This document shows positions 34,983-43,586 of a stretch of DNA of 64,000 nt, piece by piece. The notes under the pieces are model-generated. The model had not been told where the DNA came from and did no database searches. It saw only the letters and a program-made list of their open reading frames with translations. The position numbers and the translations under genes are program-made. The stretch's first letter is position 1. Each line of letters opens with the position of its first letter. Origin of the DNA: Leptolyngbya sp. FACHB-8 (GTDB lineage Bacteria; Cyanobacteriota; Cyanobacteriia; Elainellales; Elainellaceae); assembly GCF_014695575.1 (NCBI RefSeq), contig NZ_JACJOO010000067.1, forward strand, positions 124,001 through 188,000. Direction: 5' to 3'.

Positions 34983-35207
34983 CTATAGCAATGTGCAAGT
35001 GCGTTAAGTACAACAACGGTGGTGTGGGGCACGAAGTGCCCCACATCACCGTACTTAATCAACCTCAGTTCGGGTTAAGGGCTTTTTCGAGTGCCGCGCT
35101 TCGCGCGGCACTCGAAAAAGCCCATTATTGCGTGCGCGTCGCGCACGCAATAATGGGCGGTTCAGCTTATCCCGAACTGACGTTAATCAACATGCACAGC
35201 GCTATAG
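34983..35207. repeat. Palindromic repeat, family F copy 2, interrupted by a family A element
   Basis: The repeat runs CTATAGCAATGTGCAAGTGC ... GTACTTAATCA, is interrupted at 35062-35183, and resumes TAATCAACATGCACAGCGCTATAG. Removing the insert and one TAATCA gives a sequence that aligns without gaps to the reverse complement of the uninterrupted copy at 41661. Confidence 0.85.
35062..35183. mobile_element. Double-hairpin MITE, family A copy 2
   Basis: 122 bp, ends ACCTCAGTTCGGGTTAAG and CTTATCCCGAACTGACGT. Inner hairpins: stem GGGCTTTTTCGAGTGCCGCGC (loop TTC) and CATTATTGCGTGCGC (loop GTC), both with compensatory changes relative to copy 1. Flanked by the 6-bp direct repeat TAATCA (35056-35061, 35184-35189). 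Inserted in a family F palindrome. Confidence 0.93.
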
Positions 35208-35346
35208 GTATTGATTGAACCTGGGAGAACCACTGGTTTTGCCCCTTCCCACAACCATTTCTTTGGATGCCAAGCAATTCAGAGCCACGGAGTATTGGCG
35301 TGAGCCCAAGGCTTATTACAATATGTAAACGCTTATCAGAAAGGGT

Positions 35347-36855
35347 ATGACCGTAGGTATCTGGATTCTGGGGGATCAGCTATCCCATCAACAGGCAGCA
35401 TTAGTACAGTATGGCGATCGCTCCTCCCAAACTCCCGTCATTCTCATTGAATCGCTTCAGTGGGTACGAAAGCGGCCCTATCATCGGCAAAAGTTGGTGC
35501 TGGTCTGGTCAGCGATGCGCCATTTTGCAGAAGAACTGCGCCAACAAGGATGGCCCGTAACCTATGAGGTTGCTGAGGATTTCGAAGCACCTTTGCAGAA
35601 GTGGATCGCGACTGAGGGGATCACGGAACTGCAGGTTATGCAGCCGAGCGATCGCCCCTTCCGCAAACTCATGGACGGGTTGGATCTGCCGGTCCCGATC
35701 ACTTACTTACCCAATAATCATTTTCTTTGGACAACCGATGCCTTTCGCGAATGGGCTAAAAAACGCAAAAACCTGCTGATGGAATTTTTCTATCGAGAGG
35801 GACGACAGCGATTTGCTGTTCTCATGCGTGGGGATCAACCTGCAGGAGGGCAATGGAATTTTGACAAAGACAATCGCAAACCGCCTAAGGGAAAATTAGA
35901 AACCCCTCATCCCTTGTGGTTCGAGCCTGATGCCATTACCCAGGAGGTCATGGAATGGGTGAAGAACGGCGACTTTACTAGCTATGGAGAAGCTGAGCCC
36001 TTTCGGTGGGGAGTAACCCGAGATCACGCGCTGCGGGTACTGGATCACTTCATTACCACCCGGCTACCAACCTTTGGCCCCTATCAAGATGCCATGGTGA
36101 CTGACGAACACACTCTGTGGCATGCCCTTCTGTCCCCCTACATGAACCTTGGGCTCCTTCACCCTTTGGAAATTATTGAGGCTGTGGAGGCGGTTTGGGA
36201 AACCCATGATCTGCCCATCAATGGAGTTGAAGGATTCGTCCGACAAGTTCTGGGCTGGCGAGAGTATATGCATGGCCTGTACCAATATATGGATGAGGAT
36301 TACCCTCAGCGCAATTTCTTCAACCACACGCAACCTTTACCCAAATTCTTTTGGAATTCCAACCAGGCAGATATGAACTGCCTCCATCAGGTTCTGAAGC
36401 AAATTGAGCACATGGGCTATGCCCACCACATCCAACGCTTGATGATTCTGGCCAACTTCTCACTGATTGCTGGGTTTTCTCCCCAGGAGGTAGAGAGCTG
36501 GTTCCATGCCGCTTTTATTGATGCGTACGACTGGGTCATGCAGCCCAATGTTATTGGTATGGGCTTATTTGCTGATGGAGGCATACTGGCATCGAAGCCT
36601 TACGCTTCCTCGGCAAATTATGTCAATAAGATGAGCGATTATTGTAAAGGGTGCCGCTATGATCCAAAAGCTCGGACAGGCGATCGGACCTGCCCCTTCA
36701 ATTTCTTTTACTGGGATTTCCTGGCTCGCCATCGCGAGAAACTTTCCAGTCAGGGTCGCATGACGTTCATTCTCAAAAACCTGGATAAAATGCCACCTGA
36801 AGAACTCACAGAAATTCGGGAACGCGCTAATGCGTGGCATGCAGCACACCATTAG
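35347..36855 (+). CDS. Iron-sulfur cryptochrome/photolyase (DPRP, PhrB-like)
   Basis: 502 residues. The N-terminus VGIWILGDQLSHQQAAL and the overall length match the FeS-BCP branch of the photolyase family, whose characterised members repair (6-4) photoproducts with FAD, a lumazine antenna and a [4Fe-4S] cluster. Four candidate cluster cysteines are present: one in DMNCLHQ and three in SDYCKGC and RTCPFN. MGYAHHIQRLMILANF is the conserved active-site helix. Stand-alone gene after a spacer. Confidence 0.92.
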   Translation: MTVGIWILGDQLSHQQAALVQYGDRSSQTPVILIESLQWVRKRPYHRQKLVLVWSAMRHFAEELRQQGWPVTYEVAEDFEAPLQKWIATEGITELQVMQPSDRPFRKLMDGLDLPVPITYLPNNHFLWTTDAFREWAKKRKNLLMEFFYREGRQRFAVLMRGDQPAGGQWNFDKDNRKPPKGKLETPHPLWFEPDAITQEVMEWVKNGDFTSYGEAEPFRWGVTRDHALRVLDHFITTRLPTFGPYQDAMVTDEHTLWHALLSPYMNLGLLHPLEIIEAVEAVWETHDLPINGVEGFVRQVLGWREYMHGLYQYMDEDYPQRNFFNHTQPLPKFFWNSNQADMNCLHQVLKQIEHMGYAHHIQRLMILANFSLIAGFSPQEVESWFHAAFIDAYDWVMQPNVIGMGLFADGGILASKPYASSANYVNKMSDYCKGCRYDPKARTGDRTCPFNFFYWDFLARHREKLSSQGRMTFILKNLDKMPPEELTEIRERANAWHAAHH

Positions 36856-36985
36856 AGGGAGCTTGAATGGTTGTCTTCCACTCGCACTACGTGGTGAAGA
36901 GCAACCCTTTGCTCATTGAGTCAACACCCCCTCTTGGTTTGATCAATCCGGGTTTGCTCCTCAGCACAGGGAACTGCAGACCCTT

Positions 36986-37633
36986 ATGGTCCCTCCTTTA
37001 ACCAATTACCACATCAAGCTATTGGCGGCAGCGCTCATGGTGGTTGACCATGTGGGCGTTATTTTCTTTCCGGAACTGCCGATTTTGCGAGTGATCGGTC
37101 GATTTAGCTTTCCACTGTTTGCCTGGCTTCTGGTGCAAGGCGAGCAGTATACCCACCACATGCCACGCTATTTGCTGCGCTTAATTGCCTGGGGATTTAT
37201 CTCACACCCGGTTTACCTCTGGGCTTTTGAAATTAGTGAGCCCGATCTCAACATTCTGTTCAGTCTGGCTTTAGGTGCGTTGTGCCTACGAGGGCGTCGC
37301 CAATACCCCCAATGGGAGCTACCCATTTGGGTTGGAGGAGGTGTGCTGGCAGAACTTAGTCATGCTAGCTACGGGTTTTATGGAATTGGAGCGATCGCCC
37401 TAATTCGCACCTACAAACTTACCGCCCTCTGGTGGCTGTTCTGGATTTTGCTCCACCTCTTCACTGAACTCCAATGGGGGTACAACCAACTTCCTGCCGT
37501 CCTTTCCCCCCTAATCTTTCACCTGACCAATGGCGAGCGAGGGGCAAAAGCCCGTTGGTTTTATCTGTTTTACCCAGCTCATCTATTAATATTGGGTCTC
37601 ATTCATCTTCAGATACAACAACCAACCGGGTAG
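36986..37633 (+). CDS. TraX family membrane protein
   Basis: 215 residues with six or more hydrophobic segments. The opening NYHIKLLAAALMVVDHVGVIFFP and IGRFSFPLFAWLLVQG are the TraX signature (the F-plasmid member acetylates pilin N-termini; chromosomal members have unknown acyltransferase-like roles). Located in the inner membrane. Not associated with conjugation genes here. Confidence 0.85.
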   Translation: MVPPLTNYHIKLLAAALMVVDHVGVIFFPELPILRVIGRFSFPLFAWLLVQGEQYTHHMPRYLLRLIAWGFISHPVYLWAFEISEPDLNILFSLALGALCLRGRRQYPQWELPIWVGGGVLAELSHASYGFYGIGAIALIRTYKLTALWWLFWILLHLFTELQWGYNQLPAVLSPLIFHLTNGERGAKARWFYLFYPAHLLILGLIHLQIQQPTG

Positions 37634-37692
37634 ACCCGCCAAAAACTTTGAGGCCTGATGCTCAGCCCCAAATTTCGGGTTATCTCACTTAG

Positions 37693-37785
37693 ACAGGACT
37701 TACGCATTTATGCTGTGAGTGGGGTGCTCTGCACCCCACTCACAGCATAAATGCTCTAGATATAGCGGACTTGCGTAAGCCCTGT
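37693..37785. repeat. Palindromic repeat with AGGACTTACGCA ends
   Basis: ACAGGACTTACGCA at the left and TGCGTAAGCCCTGT at the right enclose a perfect 24-bp-arm hairpin at 37704-37754 (GCATTTATGCTGTGAG..., loop TCT). A related, more decayed combination (hairpin GCATTAATGTTGTG and TACGTAAATCCT) is at 41580-41655. Such ends are common in cyanobacterial repeats. Confidence 0.72.
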
Positions 37786-37802
37786 TAGAAACAGATACTT
37801 CG

Positions 37803-37880
37803 CAACCTGTAATTTTTTTGTAGAGACGGCTTCGCCACCTCCACAAAAAAATTACAGGTTATTTTGTTTGTGATCCTTAG
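37803..37880. repeat. Palindromic repeat, family E copy 2
   Basis: AACCTGTAATTTTTTTG and CAAAAAAATTACAGGTT surround a degraded GACGGCTTCGCC core; the right flank ATTTTGTTTGTGATCCTTAG matches that of the copy at 3961. Next to it, GTTTGGTTGATGG (37894) and CCATCAACCAAAC (37942) form another stem. Confidence 0.7.
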
Positions 37881-38089
37881 CACTGCGTTGGACGTTTGGT
37901 TGATGGCTATGGCAGGGAACGTAAAACGCTCTTTCCACAACCATCAACCAAACTTTTGAAATACAACCTTCCACTCCAGGAGTGAGATAACCCTCAACTT
38001 GAACTCCTAAGTGACACAGTTGAGAGGAACTCAAGAACCAACCCGAATGCGAACTGCCAAAGCTTAGTTGAGTGCAGATGCCTGCTGCA

Positions 38090-38452
38090 TTAGAACTCGT
38101 CGCTGCCGTAGCCCGACATGTCAGTGTCCTGATCCCGCTTCGAACCTAACAACTCCAACCGATCAACCCGAATGACAGGCTTGGAACGCTCAGCGCCTGT
38201 GCCGCGATCTTGCCAGTAGTCAAACTTCAGCGCACCCGTCACACCAATCAAACTACCCTTACGAACATAATCAGCAGCGACCTGAGCGGTTTTACCCCAA
38301 ATTTCGAGGTTAAACCAATCGGGTTCGTCATTATTGCGGCTGCGGCGGTTGACCGCCAAGGTCAGATTGCAGACCACACTACCCGACTCAAAATATTTCA
38401 CCTCTGGGTCACGACCTGCCCGACCCACCAGCGTTACAACGTTCAAACTCAT
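38090..38452 (-). CDS. ssb: Single-stranded DNA-binding protein
   Basis: 120 residues, OB fold: MSLNVVTLVGRAGRDPEVKYFESG, then DWFNLEIWGKTAQVAADYVRKGSLIGVTG. It binds single-stranded DNA in replication and repair. The C-terminal acidic tip ends in SDEF, a variant of the DDxPF partner-binding tail. Shorter than E. coli SSB, as usual in cyanobacteria, where it has a minimal linker. Confidence 0.94.
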   Translation of the reverse strand: MSLNVVTLVGRAGRDPEVKYFESGSVVCNLTLAVNRRSRNNDEPDWFNLEIWGKTAQVAADYVRKGSLIGVTGALKFDYWQDRGTGAERSKPVIRVDRLELLGSKRDQDTDMSGYGSDEF

Positions 38453-38932
38453 CGTGGTTCAACCCCAAAAGCACAATAGTGGTGAAAACCTGGCAACAAA
38501 GTCAGTTATTATGGCGGAAATTTACGGATTTGTACAAAGTCTGTGGGAATCATAGTACAAAGCCCTGCCCACAGGCATCGTAGTAGAGCTTTCAACAAAT
38601 TTAGAAGGCTACCTCTTTTTAATACTAGTCTATTTGTACTAATTCAGAAGAGCCGAGAAGCAATTTATACTTCGGCGGTTTGACAAGTTTTCAGTACGGG
38701 CTGTATTACCCGGTGGGCGAGCGATCGCCCTGTTCCTTCCACTTTTCTCAATTATTCATCATTCAAAGGACAATCGGGTGCTGTAAACTCTTGACAAGAA
38801 ACGTAATAAAATCCACCTCGACTGCCCTTCTTTAGGGCCTTGACGTTGTAGAGTGGTGCAGTTAAGGTTTACGCCGGGTCGCTCGAAACTGAAGAGCAGG
38901 CATTTGACGACAATTAGGAGCTAGGTAAACTC
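38453..38932. promoter_or_regulatory. Divergent ssb / mreB upstream region
   Basis: 480 bases without a gene. TTGACA (38680-38685) and TATTAC (38704-38709), 18 bases apart, make a good promoter candidate toward mreB, with another TTGACA at 38791 lacking a good partner. No repeat element is found here, unlike most spacers in the window. Confidence 0.45.
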
Positions 38933-39973
38933 GTGGGACTCTTCAATCGCTTTTCACTTTCGCGTGACATGGGTATCGACCTCGGTACTGCTAACACGCT
39001 GGTTTATGTTTCGGGCCGGGGCATCGTGTTACAAGAGCCCTCCGTCGTCGCCATTGACCAAAACAAAAAATTGCCTCTGGCTGTTGGTGAAGACGCAAAG
39101 AAAATGTTAGGCCGTACCCCTGGTGACGTGGTTGCGCTTCGCCCCTTGCGCGATGGTGTAATTGCCGACTTTGATACCGCCGAATTGATGCTGAAGCACT
39201 TCATTCGCCGGGTTCATGAAGGGCGTACCCTCGTTTCACCCCGTATCGTGATCGGGATTCCCAGCGGAGTAACCGGGGTTGAGCGTCGGGCTGTTATGGA
39301 AGCGGCTTCTCAAGCAGGAGCCCGTGATGTTTATCTGATTGATGAACCTGTAGCGGCAGCCATTGGGGCGGGGTTGCCTGTTGCCGAGCCAACAGGCAAC
39401 ATGATCATTGATATTGGTGGCGGTACGACTGAAGTTGCCGTCCTCAGTTTGCAAGGTACTGTGTTGAGCGAGTCCGTGCGAGTGGCTGGTGATGAACTGA
39501 GTGAAGCCATCTCTCAGTACATGAAGAAGGTCCACAACCTGGTGATTGGGGAACGCACGGCCGAGGAAATCAAAATTAGCATTGGTTCCGCCTACCCCAC
39601 GGACGAAGACGAGATTGCATTAGAGGTACGCGGTCTTCACCTTTTGTCTGGGTTACCCCGCACGATTACTGTCAAGAGCGCCGAAATTCGCGAAGCCATG
39701 GCTGAGCCATTGACAGTCATCATTGAGGCCGTGAAGCGAACCCTGGAGCGTACACCTCCCGAACTGGCAGCTGATATTATCGATCGCGGAATTATGCTGG
39801 CCGGGGGTGGTGCATTGCTCAAAGGTCTAGATACTCTCATCAGCCATGAAACAGGAATAGTGACTCATGTTGCGGCTGATCCTCTTAGCTGTGTAGTTCT
39901 GGGTACAGGTCGTGTTCTTGAGAACTTCAAGCAATTGGAGCGGGTATTCAGCGGTCACTCTCGCAATATGTAA
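38933..39973 (+). CDS. mreB: Rod shape-determining protein MreB
   Basis: 346 residues, start GTG with [26 protein letters not shown]. Bacterial actin homologue that organises lateral wall synthesis. Phosphate-binding loops [11 protein letters not shown] and [14 protein letters not shown] and the adenosine motif [12 protein letters not shown] are intact. First gene of mreBCD; GGAG lies upstream at the expected distance. Confidence 0.97.
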   Translation: MGLFNRFSLSRDMGIDLGTANTLVYVSGRGIVLQEPSVVAIDQNKKLPLAVGEDAKKMLGRTPGDVVALRPLRDGVIADFDTAELMLKHFIRRVHEGRTLVSPRIVIGIPSGVTGVERRAVMEAASQAGARDVYLIDEPVAAAIGAGLPVAEPTGNMIIDIGGGTTEVAVLSLQGTVLSESVRVAGDELSEAISQYMKKVHNLVIGERTAEEIKISIGSAYPTDEDEIALEVRGLHLLSGLPRTITVKSAEIREAMAEPLTVIIEAVKRTLERTPPELAADIIDRGIMLAGGGALLKGLDTLISHETGIVTHVAADPLSCVVLGTGRVLENFKQLERVFSGHSRNM

Positions 39974-40063
39974 GTTGATGAAACCTGTTGGTATCACACA
40001 ACTTAATGCCAACAGGCTTCCTGCTTATTTCGAATCTGCAAACCCTAGAGTGCACATGCCGGA

Positions 40064-40816
40064 ATGTTAACGTTACGCCGCTGGTGGAGTCGTCAAGGGC
40101 TTCGGTTAATTCTGATTGGCTTGGCGCTATCCTTTGCCTGGGGGCTGAAACAGTCTCAGGGTGGAGCGGTGTATGAACTTTACCGCTTGCTGACCCTCCC
40201 CTTTCAACCCCAAGAAGATACGCAACAGCTCGTTCTAGAAAATGCCACTATTCGAGAGCTTCAAAGCCGAGTTGTGGAACTGGAAAGCCAAAACCAGAGC
40301 CTGCGCCAACTCATTAATTATCGAGATGGCCAATCCAAGGGGATTGTTGCCCCCGTCATTGGCCGTAGCGCGGATCACTGGTGGCAGCAAGTCGTTCTAG
40401 GACGTGGAAGCAATGATGGCATTAAGGTTGGAGACGTGGTATCTGGAACGGGGGGCCTGGTTGGTCGGATAACCCAGGTGACACCCAATACCAGCCGGGT
40501 ATTGTTAGTAACAGATCCAACAAGTCAGGTTGGAGTAACCATTAGCCGTTCCCGTGTAGTGGGCGTTATGCGAGGTCAGGCGGGCAACCGTGCGGTTATG
40601 CAGTTCTTTGAGAAAGTGCCCGATGTTCGTCCGGGAGATGTGGTCGCAACGTCTCCTATCAGTCACTTAATGCCTGCGGGGTTACCCGTTGGGCAGGTAG
40701 AGTCTGTAGATTTGCGTAAGAGCCCAGCTCCAGAAGCAGTCATTGAGCTTTCAGCTCCCATTGGTTATCTGGACTGGGTGATTGTGACGTCAAATTCTAA
40801 ATCTCAGGATTGGTAG
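40064..40816 (+). CDS. mreC: Rod shape-determining protein MreC
   Basis: 250 residues. One N-terminal membrane helix (about 10-28), a coiled coil (LVLENATIRELQSRVVELESQNQSLRQL pattern, about 55-85) and the periplasmic beta-rich MreC domain with VVSGTGGLVGRITQVTPNTS and VGVTISRSRVVGVMRG. Links MreB to the wall-synthesis complex. Ninety bases after mreB. Confidence 0.95.
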   Translation: MLTLRRWWSRQGLRLILIGLALSFAWGLKQSQGGAVYELYRLLTLPFQPQEDTQQLVLENATIRELQSRVVELESQNQSLRQLINYRDGQSKGIVAPVIGRSADHWWQQVVLGRGSNDGIKVGDVVSGTGGLVGRITQVTPNTSRVLLVTDPTSQVGVTISRSRVVGVMRGQAGNRAVMQFFEKVPDVRPGDVVATSPISHLMPAGLPVGQVESVDLRKSPAPEAVIELSAPIGYLDWVIVTSNSKSQDW

Positions 40817-40831
40817 CGGAGGTGTCTGCCT

Positions 40832-41407
40832 GTGTTTGACCCCTATCGCTGGTCCCCTTTGCAGCGGCGATCGTTCAATTGGGCTGTTACCATCTTCTCT
40901 ATATTGGTCTGTTTGCTGATCATGCCAACCCGGTTCCCAGGCATGGAGCTGCTAGGCGTTGGCCCAAACTGGATGTTAATTTGGGTCGTCGTTTGGAGCG
41001 TTAATCGCACGGCTTGGGAAGGCGCGCTGGCAGGCCTAATTCTTGGTCTGATTCAAGACGGAATGACAACGCCTCATCCGAGCCATGCGGTTAGTCTGGC
41101 GATCGTCGCTGTTTTAACAGCCCGTATTCGTAAGCAGCGTTATATTCAGGAAGACTTCATTTCCATTGCCCTCATTGTATTTGGCATGGCTGTAGTCGCA
41201 GAAACAGTCGTTGCTCTACAGTTCAGTCTGGGCAGCATCCGGGGAGTATCTGAAACCTATCCAACCATTGGTGAAATCTGGCTGTTTCATCAGCAAATTG
41301 CCCTCTGTTCGGCCATTTTAAGCAGCCTGTGGGCTCCGGTCATCTACTACCCTTTGAAACGTTGGTGGCAGATGATAGAGACCATTGAACAGGCCCAGAT
41401 GGGTTAA
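40832..41407 (+). CDS. mreD: Rod shape-determining protein MreD
   Basis: 191 residues with about five membrane helices (MFDPYRWSPLQRRSFNWAVT lead, then LVCLLIMPTRFPG, WMLIWVVVWSVNR, LAGLILGLIQDG). Position directly behind mreC (15 bases; GTG start with GGAGGT just upstream) and topology identify MreD. Confidence 0.9.
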   Translation: MFDPYRWSPLQRRSFNWAVTIFSILVCLLIMPTRFPGMELLGVGPNWMLIWVVVWSVNRTAWEGALAGLILGLIQDGMTTPHPSHAVSLAIVAVLTARIRKQRYIQEDFISIALIVFGMAVVAETVVALQFSLGSIRGVSETYPTIGEIWLFHQQIALCSAILSSLWAPVIYYPLKRWWQMIETIEQAQMG

Positions 41408-41417
41408 CCGTCGTGAG

Positions 41418-41457
41418 CAAAGGCTAAAGGCGGTGAGGCATGCCCCTCAGCCTTTGT
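41418..41457 (+). terminator. Terminator of mreBCD
   Basis: CAAAGGCT (41418) pairs with AGCCTTTG (41449), and GTGAGG with CCCCTC inside. The 3' arm coincides with the left end of a family B element copy, so the element may contribute to the terminator. Confidence 0.55.
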
Positions 41458-41579
41458 CCTATTGAAATCAGGCCCGAAAACCGCACGCCTTTGGCGCGCG
41501 GTTTTCGGGCATCAAAGCCAAGAGTTCACGCCCGTAGGGCGTGAACTCTTGGCTTTGATGCCCATACTGAGAATTGCTG
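41448..41579. mobile_element. Double-hairpin MITE, family B copy 2 (left end degraded)
   Basis: The right 115 bases are nearly identical to the copy at 62047, including TTGAAATCAGGCCCGAAAACCG, the GAGTTCACGCCC stem and the end CATACTGAGAATTGCTG. The expected 132-bp length puts the left end at CAGCCTTTGTCC, which differs at six of 25 positions from the consensus. No target duplication is evident. Confidence 0.75.
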
Positions 41580-41625
41580 GCATTAATGTTGTGTGGTGTG
41601 CAAAGTACACCGCACAACATTAATG
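41580..41625. repeat. Hairpin next to the family B element
   Basis: GCATTAATGTTGTGTGGTGT and ACACCGCACAACATTAATGC form a stem of about 20 bp around GCAAAGT; followed by TACGTAAATCCT, reminiscent of the repeat at 37693. Confidence 0.6.
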
Positions 41626-41660
41626 CTTTAACTAGGGTGAGCGTACGTAAATCCTATTCC

Positions 41661-41752
41661 TATAGTGCTATGCACATTGATTAAGTACGGTGGTGTAGCA
41701 CCTCGTGCCTCACACCACCGTTACTGTACTTACCGCGCTTGCCCGTTGCTAT
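41661..41752. repeat. Palindromic repeat, family F copy 3 (uninterrupted)
   Basis: TATAGTGCTATGCACATTGATTAAG ... CTTGCCCGTTGCTAT with stem TACGGTGGTGT / CACACCACCG. The stretch at 41660-41696 is the empty-site counterpart of the family A insertion at 35062. Confidence 0.75.
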
Positions 41753-41783
41753 CTTGAAAAGAATTAGCAAAATGGCTCCGCAA

Positions 41784-41823
41784 TATCAAAGAGAGTGAGG
41801 GCTTATCCACACTCTCTTTGATA
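41784..41823 (-). terminator. Terminator of the HAD gene
   Basis: TATCAAAGAGAGTG and CACTCTCTTTGATA form a perfect 14-bp stem, 12 bases past the minus-strand stop at 41836. Confidence 0.7.
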
Positions 41824-41835
41824 CATGAGAATTTT

Positions 41836-42561
41836 TTAGCCAACTAACACGGGAAACGCTTCCGTCTGGTAAACCAGGTAGTGAGCGGCTGAAAGCAGAT
41901 CATGGTGAATACGGGTTGGCTGGAAGCGATTTAGATAGGTTTGGCTGCGAATGCCTGATGTAACAGCGATCGTGCGAATGTGGTTGGCTTGGCCTGCCAG
42001 TACATCAGCCTCAGTGTCCCCAATCATCCAGGCATGAGCATTGGGTGAAATGCCATAGTCAGCCATCACTTGCATAAGCAGAGCATTTTTCTGCTCAGCC
42101 TGATTGTGATAGGCCGCATCCTTGTCATGGGTTCCGCGAATATCAGTAAAGAGCCGAGCTAAACCATAACTTTGCAAAATTTGCTCAGCCTGCTGTTGGC
42201 ATCGCAGGGTCACTAGAAAAAGCTGCGCTCCCTGAGCGTGCAGTAAAGACAGAGCCCAACGAACACCAGGCTGTAGAGTATCTCGATGGAGTAATGCAGG
42301 CTGATTAACGATATGAGTTACCCGCTGTAAAAATGCATCGAAATACTCAGCTGGCAAACCCGATCGCATTGCAATTTCGAGATCAGGCACTCGATTTTGT
42401 TTCATGTGCCAGAACTGTTGTTTATCCAATTGATGGATAGGGAGAGCGGTACCTTGAGCATGACAGTCAGCTTGAACATCTGCCAAGGCCAACAGATAGG
42501 TCTGATAGTATCGCTCAGATACATCAAGAATTGGCCCATCAAAATCACAGAACACAGTCAT
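41836..42561 (-). CDS. HAD superfamily phosphatase
   Basis: 241 residues from MTVFCDFDGPILDVSER; the frame extends 26 codons further up. Motif I CDFDGPI, motif II VTLRCQ, motif III in HDKDAAYHNQAEQKN and motif IV IGDTEADVLAG are all present, so it should be an active phosphatase, phosphoglycolate-phosphatase-like. Substrate unknown. Confidence 0.85.
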   Translation of the reverse strand: MTVFCDFDGPILDVSERYYQTYLLALADVQADCHAQGTALPIHQLDKQQFWHMKQNRVPDLEIAMRSGLPAEYFDAFLQRVTHIVNQPALLHRDTLQPGVRWALSLLHAQGAQLFLVTLRCQQQAEQILQSYGLARLFTDIRGTHDKDAAYHNQAEQKNALLMQVMADYGISPNAHAWMIGDTEADVLAGQANHIRTIAVTSGIRSQTYLNRFQPTRIHHDLLSAAHYLVYQTEAFPVLVG

Positions 42562-42870
42562 CGGAGCGCAAGTGGATGTTCTCTTGGCACCGGGAACCAT
42601 GGATATTAATCTTTGGCTAATAGCAACTACGTTCCCCATCCGAGTACGCTGAATCGAATTAAATTTAAATACTTCTTCACAATATCACAATTTCATAAGG
42701 TGCAAAAAAACTAACTGCTTTGACTAATAAGTTAATCTTATGTATCAGGTTTTACCTAAGCACCTAGGCCCACAAGGATTGGCTCCATCACTAATTTCGT
42801 CCTCTCACACGCAAGCCATAGCATTTTTCAATACCAACCTTCTCGTCGTGTTGAGCCTGATAGCGGGTCC

Positions 42871-42954
42871 TGTTTCAAATGTGTGGATGAGATGTGGTGA
42901 AAGGGGTACTTCGTACCCCTTTCACCACATCTCATCCACACATCTAGAACACTA
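42871..42954. repeat. Palindromic repeat, family C copy 2
   Basis: TGTTTCAAATGTGTGGATGAG and CTCATCCACACATCTAGAACACTA around stem GATGTGGTGAAAGGGGTA with loop CTTCG. Outer ends shared with 8641 and 47020. Confidence 0.75.
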
Positions 42955-42981
42955 CCTTGGTAGCGTAAGCAACGCTAAGTC

Positions 42982-43440
42982 CTACGATGAGAAGATCGCC
43001 TCGCGTTCCAGAAGCAATGTTACAGGCCCATCATTTTCAATAGAAACCTGCATCATTGCACCAAATCGTCCTGTCTCCACCCGTAGACCACTCTGCCGCA
43101 GAATTAACACAAAGGTGTTGTACAGTGCTTCTGCGGTGCTAGGAGGAGCAGCCTGGTCGAAGGAAGGCCGCCTTCCCTTGCGACAATCGCCATAGAGTGT
43201 GAATTGGCTGATAACGAGCAATTCTCCGCCAATCTCCTGAACCGAACAATCGAAGCGATCGCCCTCCTTTCCTGAGAATATCCGCAAATCCAGACACTTT
43301 CGTGCCATCCACTGCAACTGTTCCTCAGCATCCCCTTCTGCGATCCCAACCAGTAAGTTTAGTCCCCGTCCAATCTGTCCTACGACTTCTCCATCAACTA
43401 CAACTTGTGATGACCGTACCCGTTGAATAACTACTCGCAC
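42982..43440 (-). CDS. dtd: D-aminoacyl-tRNA deacylase
   Basis: 152 residues. [21 protein letters not shown] is the family start; [17 protein letters not shown] holds the catalytic SQFTLY motif, and [10 protein letters not shown] carries the Gly-Pro motif that excludes L-amino acids. It removes D-amino acids (and glycine from tRNA-Ala) as a proofreading step. Confidence 0.96.
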   Translation of the reverse strand: MRVVIQRVRSSQVVVDGEVVGQIGRGLNLLVGIAEGDAEEQLQWMARKCLDLRIFSGKEGDRFDCSVQEIGGELLVISQFTLYGDCRKGRRPSFDQAAPPSTAEALYNTFVLILRQSGLRVETGRFGAMMQVSIENDGPVTLLLEREAIFSS

Positions 43441-43518
43441 TGTCCTATTTCCTTCTTAGAATTGAGGTTAACTCACACGGCAAAGACTTTAAATTCTAAT
43501 CAAACTAAATCCGCAGCA

Positions 43519-43563
43519 GGCAAAAAAAGAAGGTGGAAGCAAAGCTTTCACCTTCTTTTTGCC
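43519..43563 (-). terminator. Terminator of the Crp-family gene
   Basis: GGCAAAAAGAAGGTG and CACCTTCTTTTTTTGCC form a strong stem read on the minus strand, 24 bases after the stop at 43587, with T-rich 3' arm. Confidence 0.75.
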
Positions 43564-43586
43564 CTATAAGGCTATTCGTTGATGAC

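Noticed and set aside
42740-43195. 151-codon plus-strand frame
   Set aside because: Passes through a family C palindrome and then opposite dtd; not a gene.
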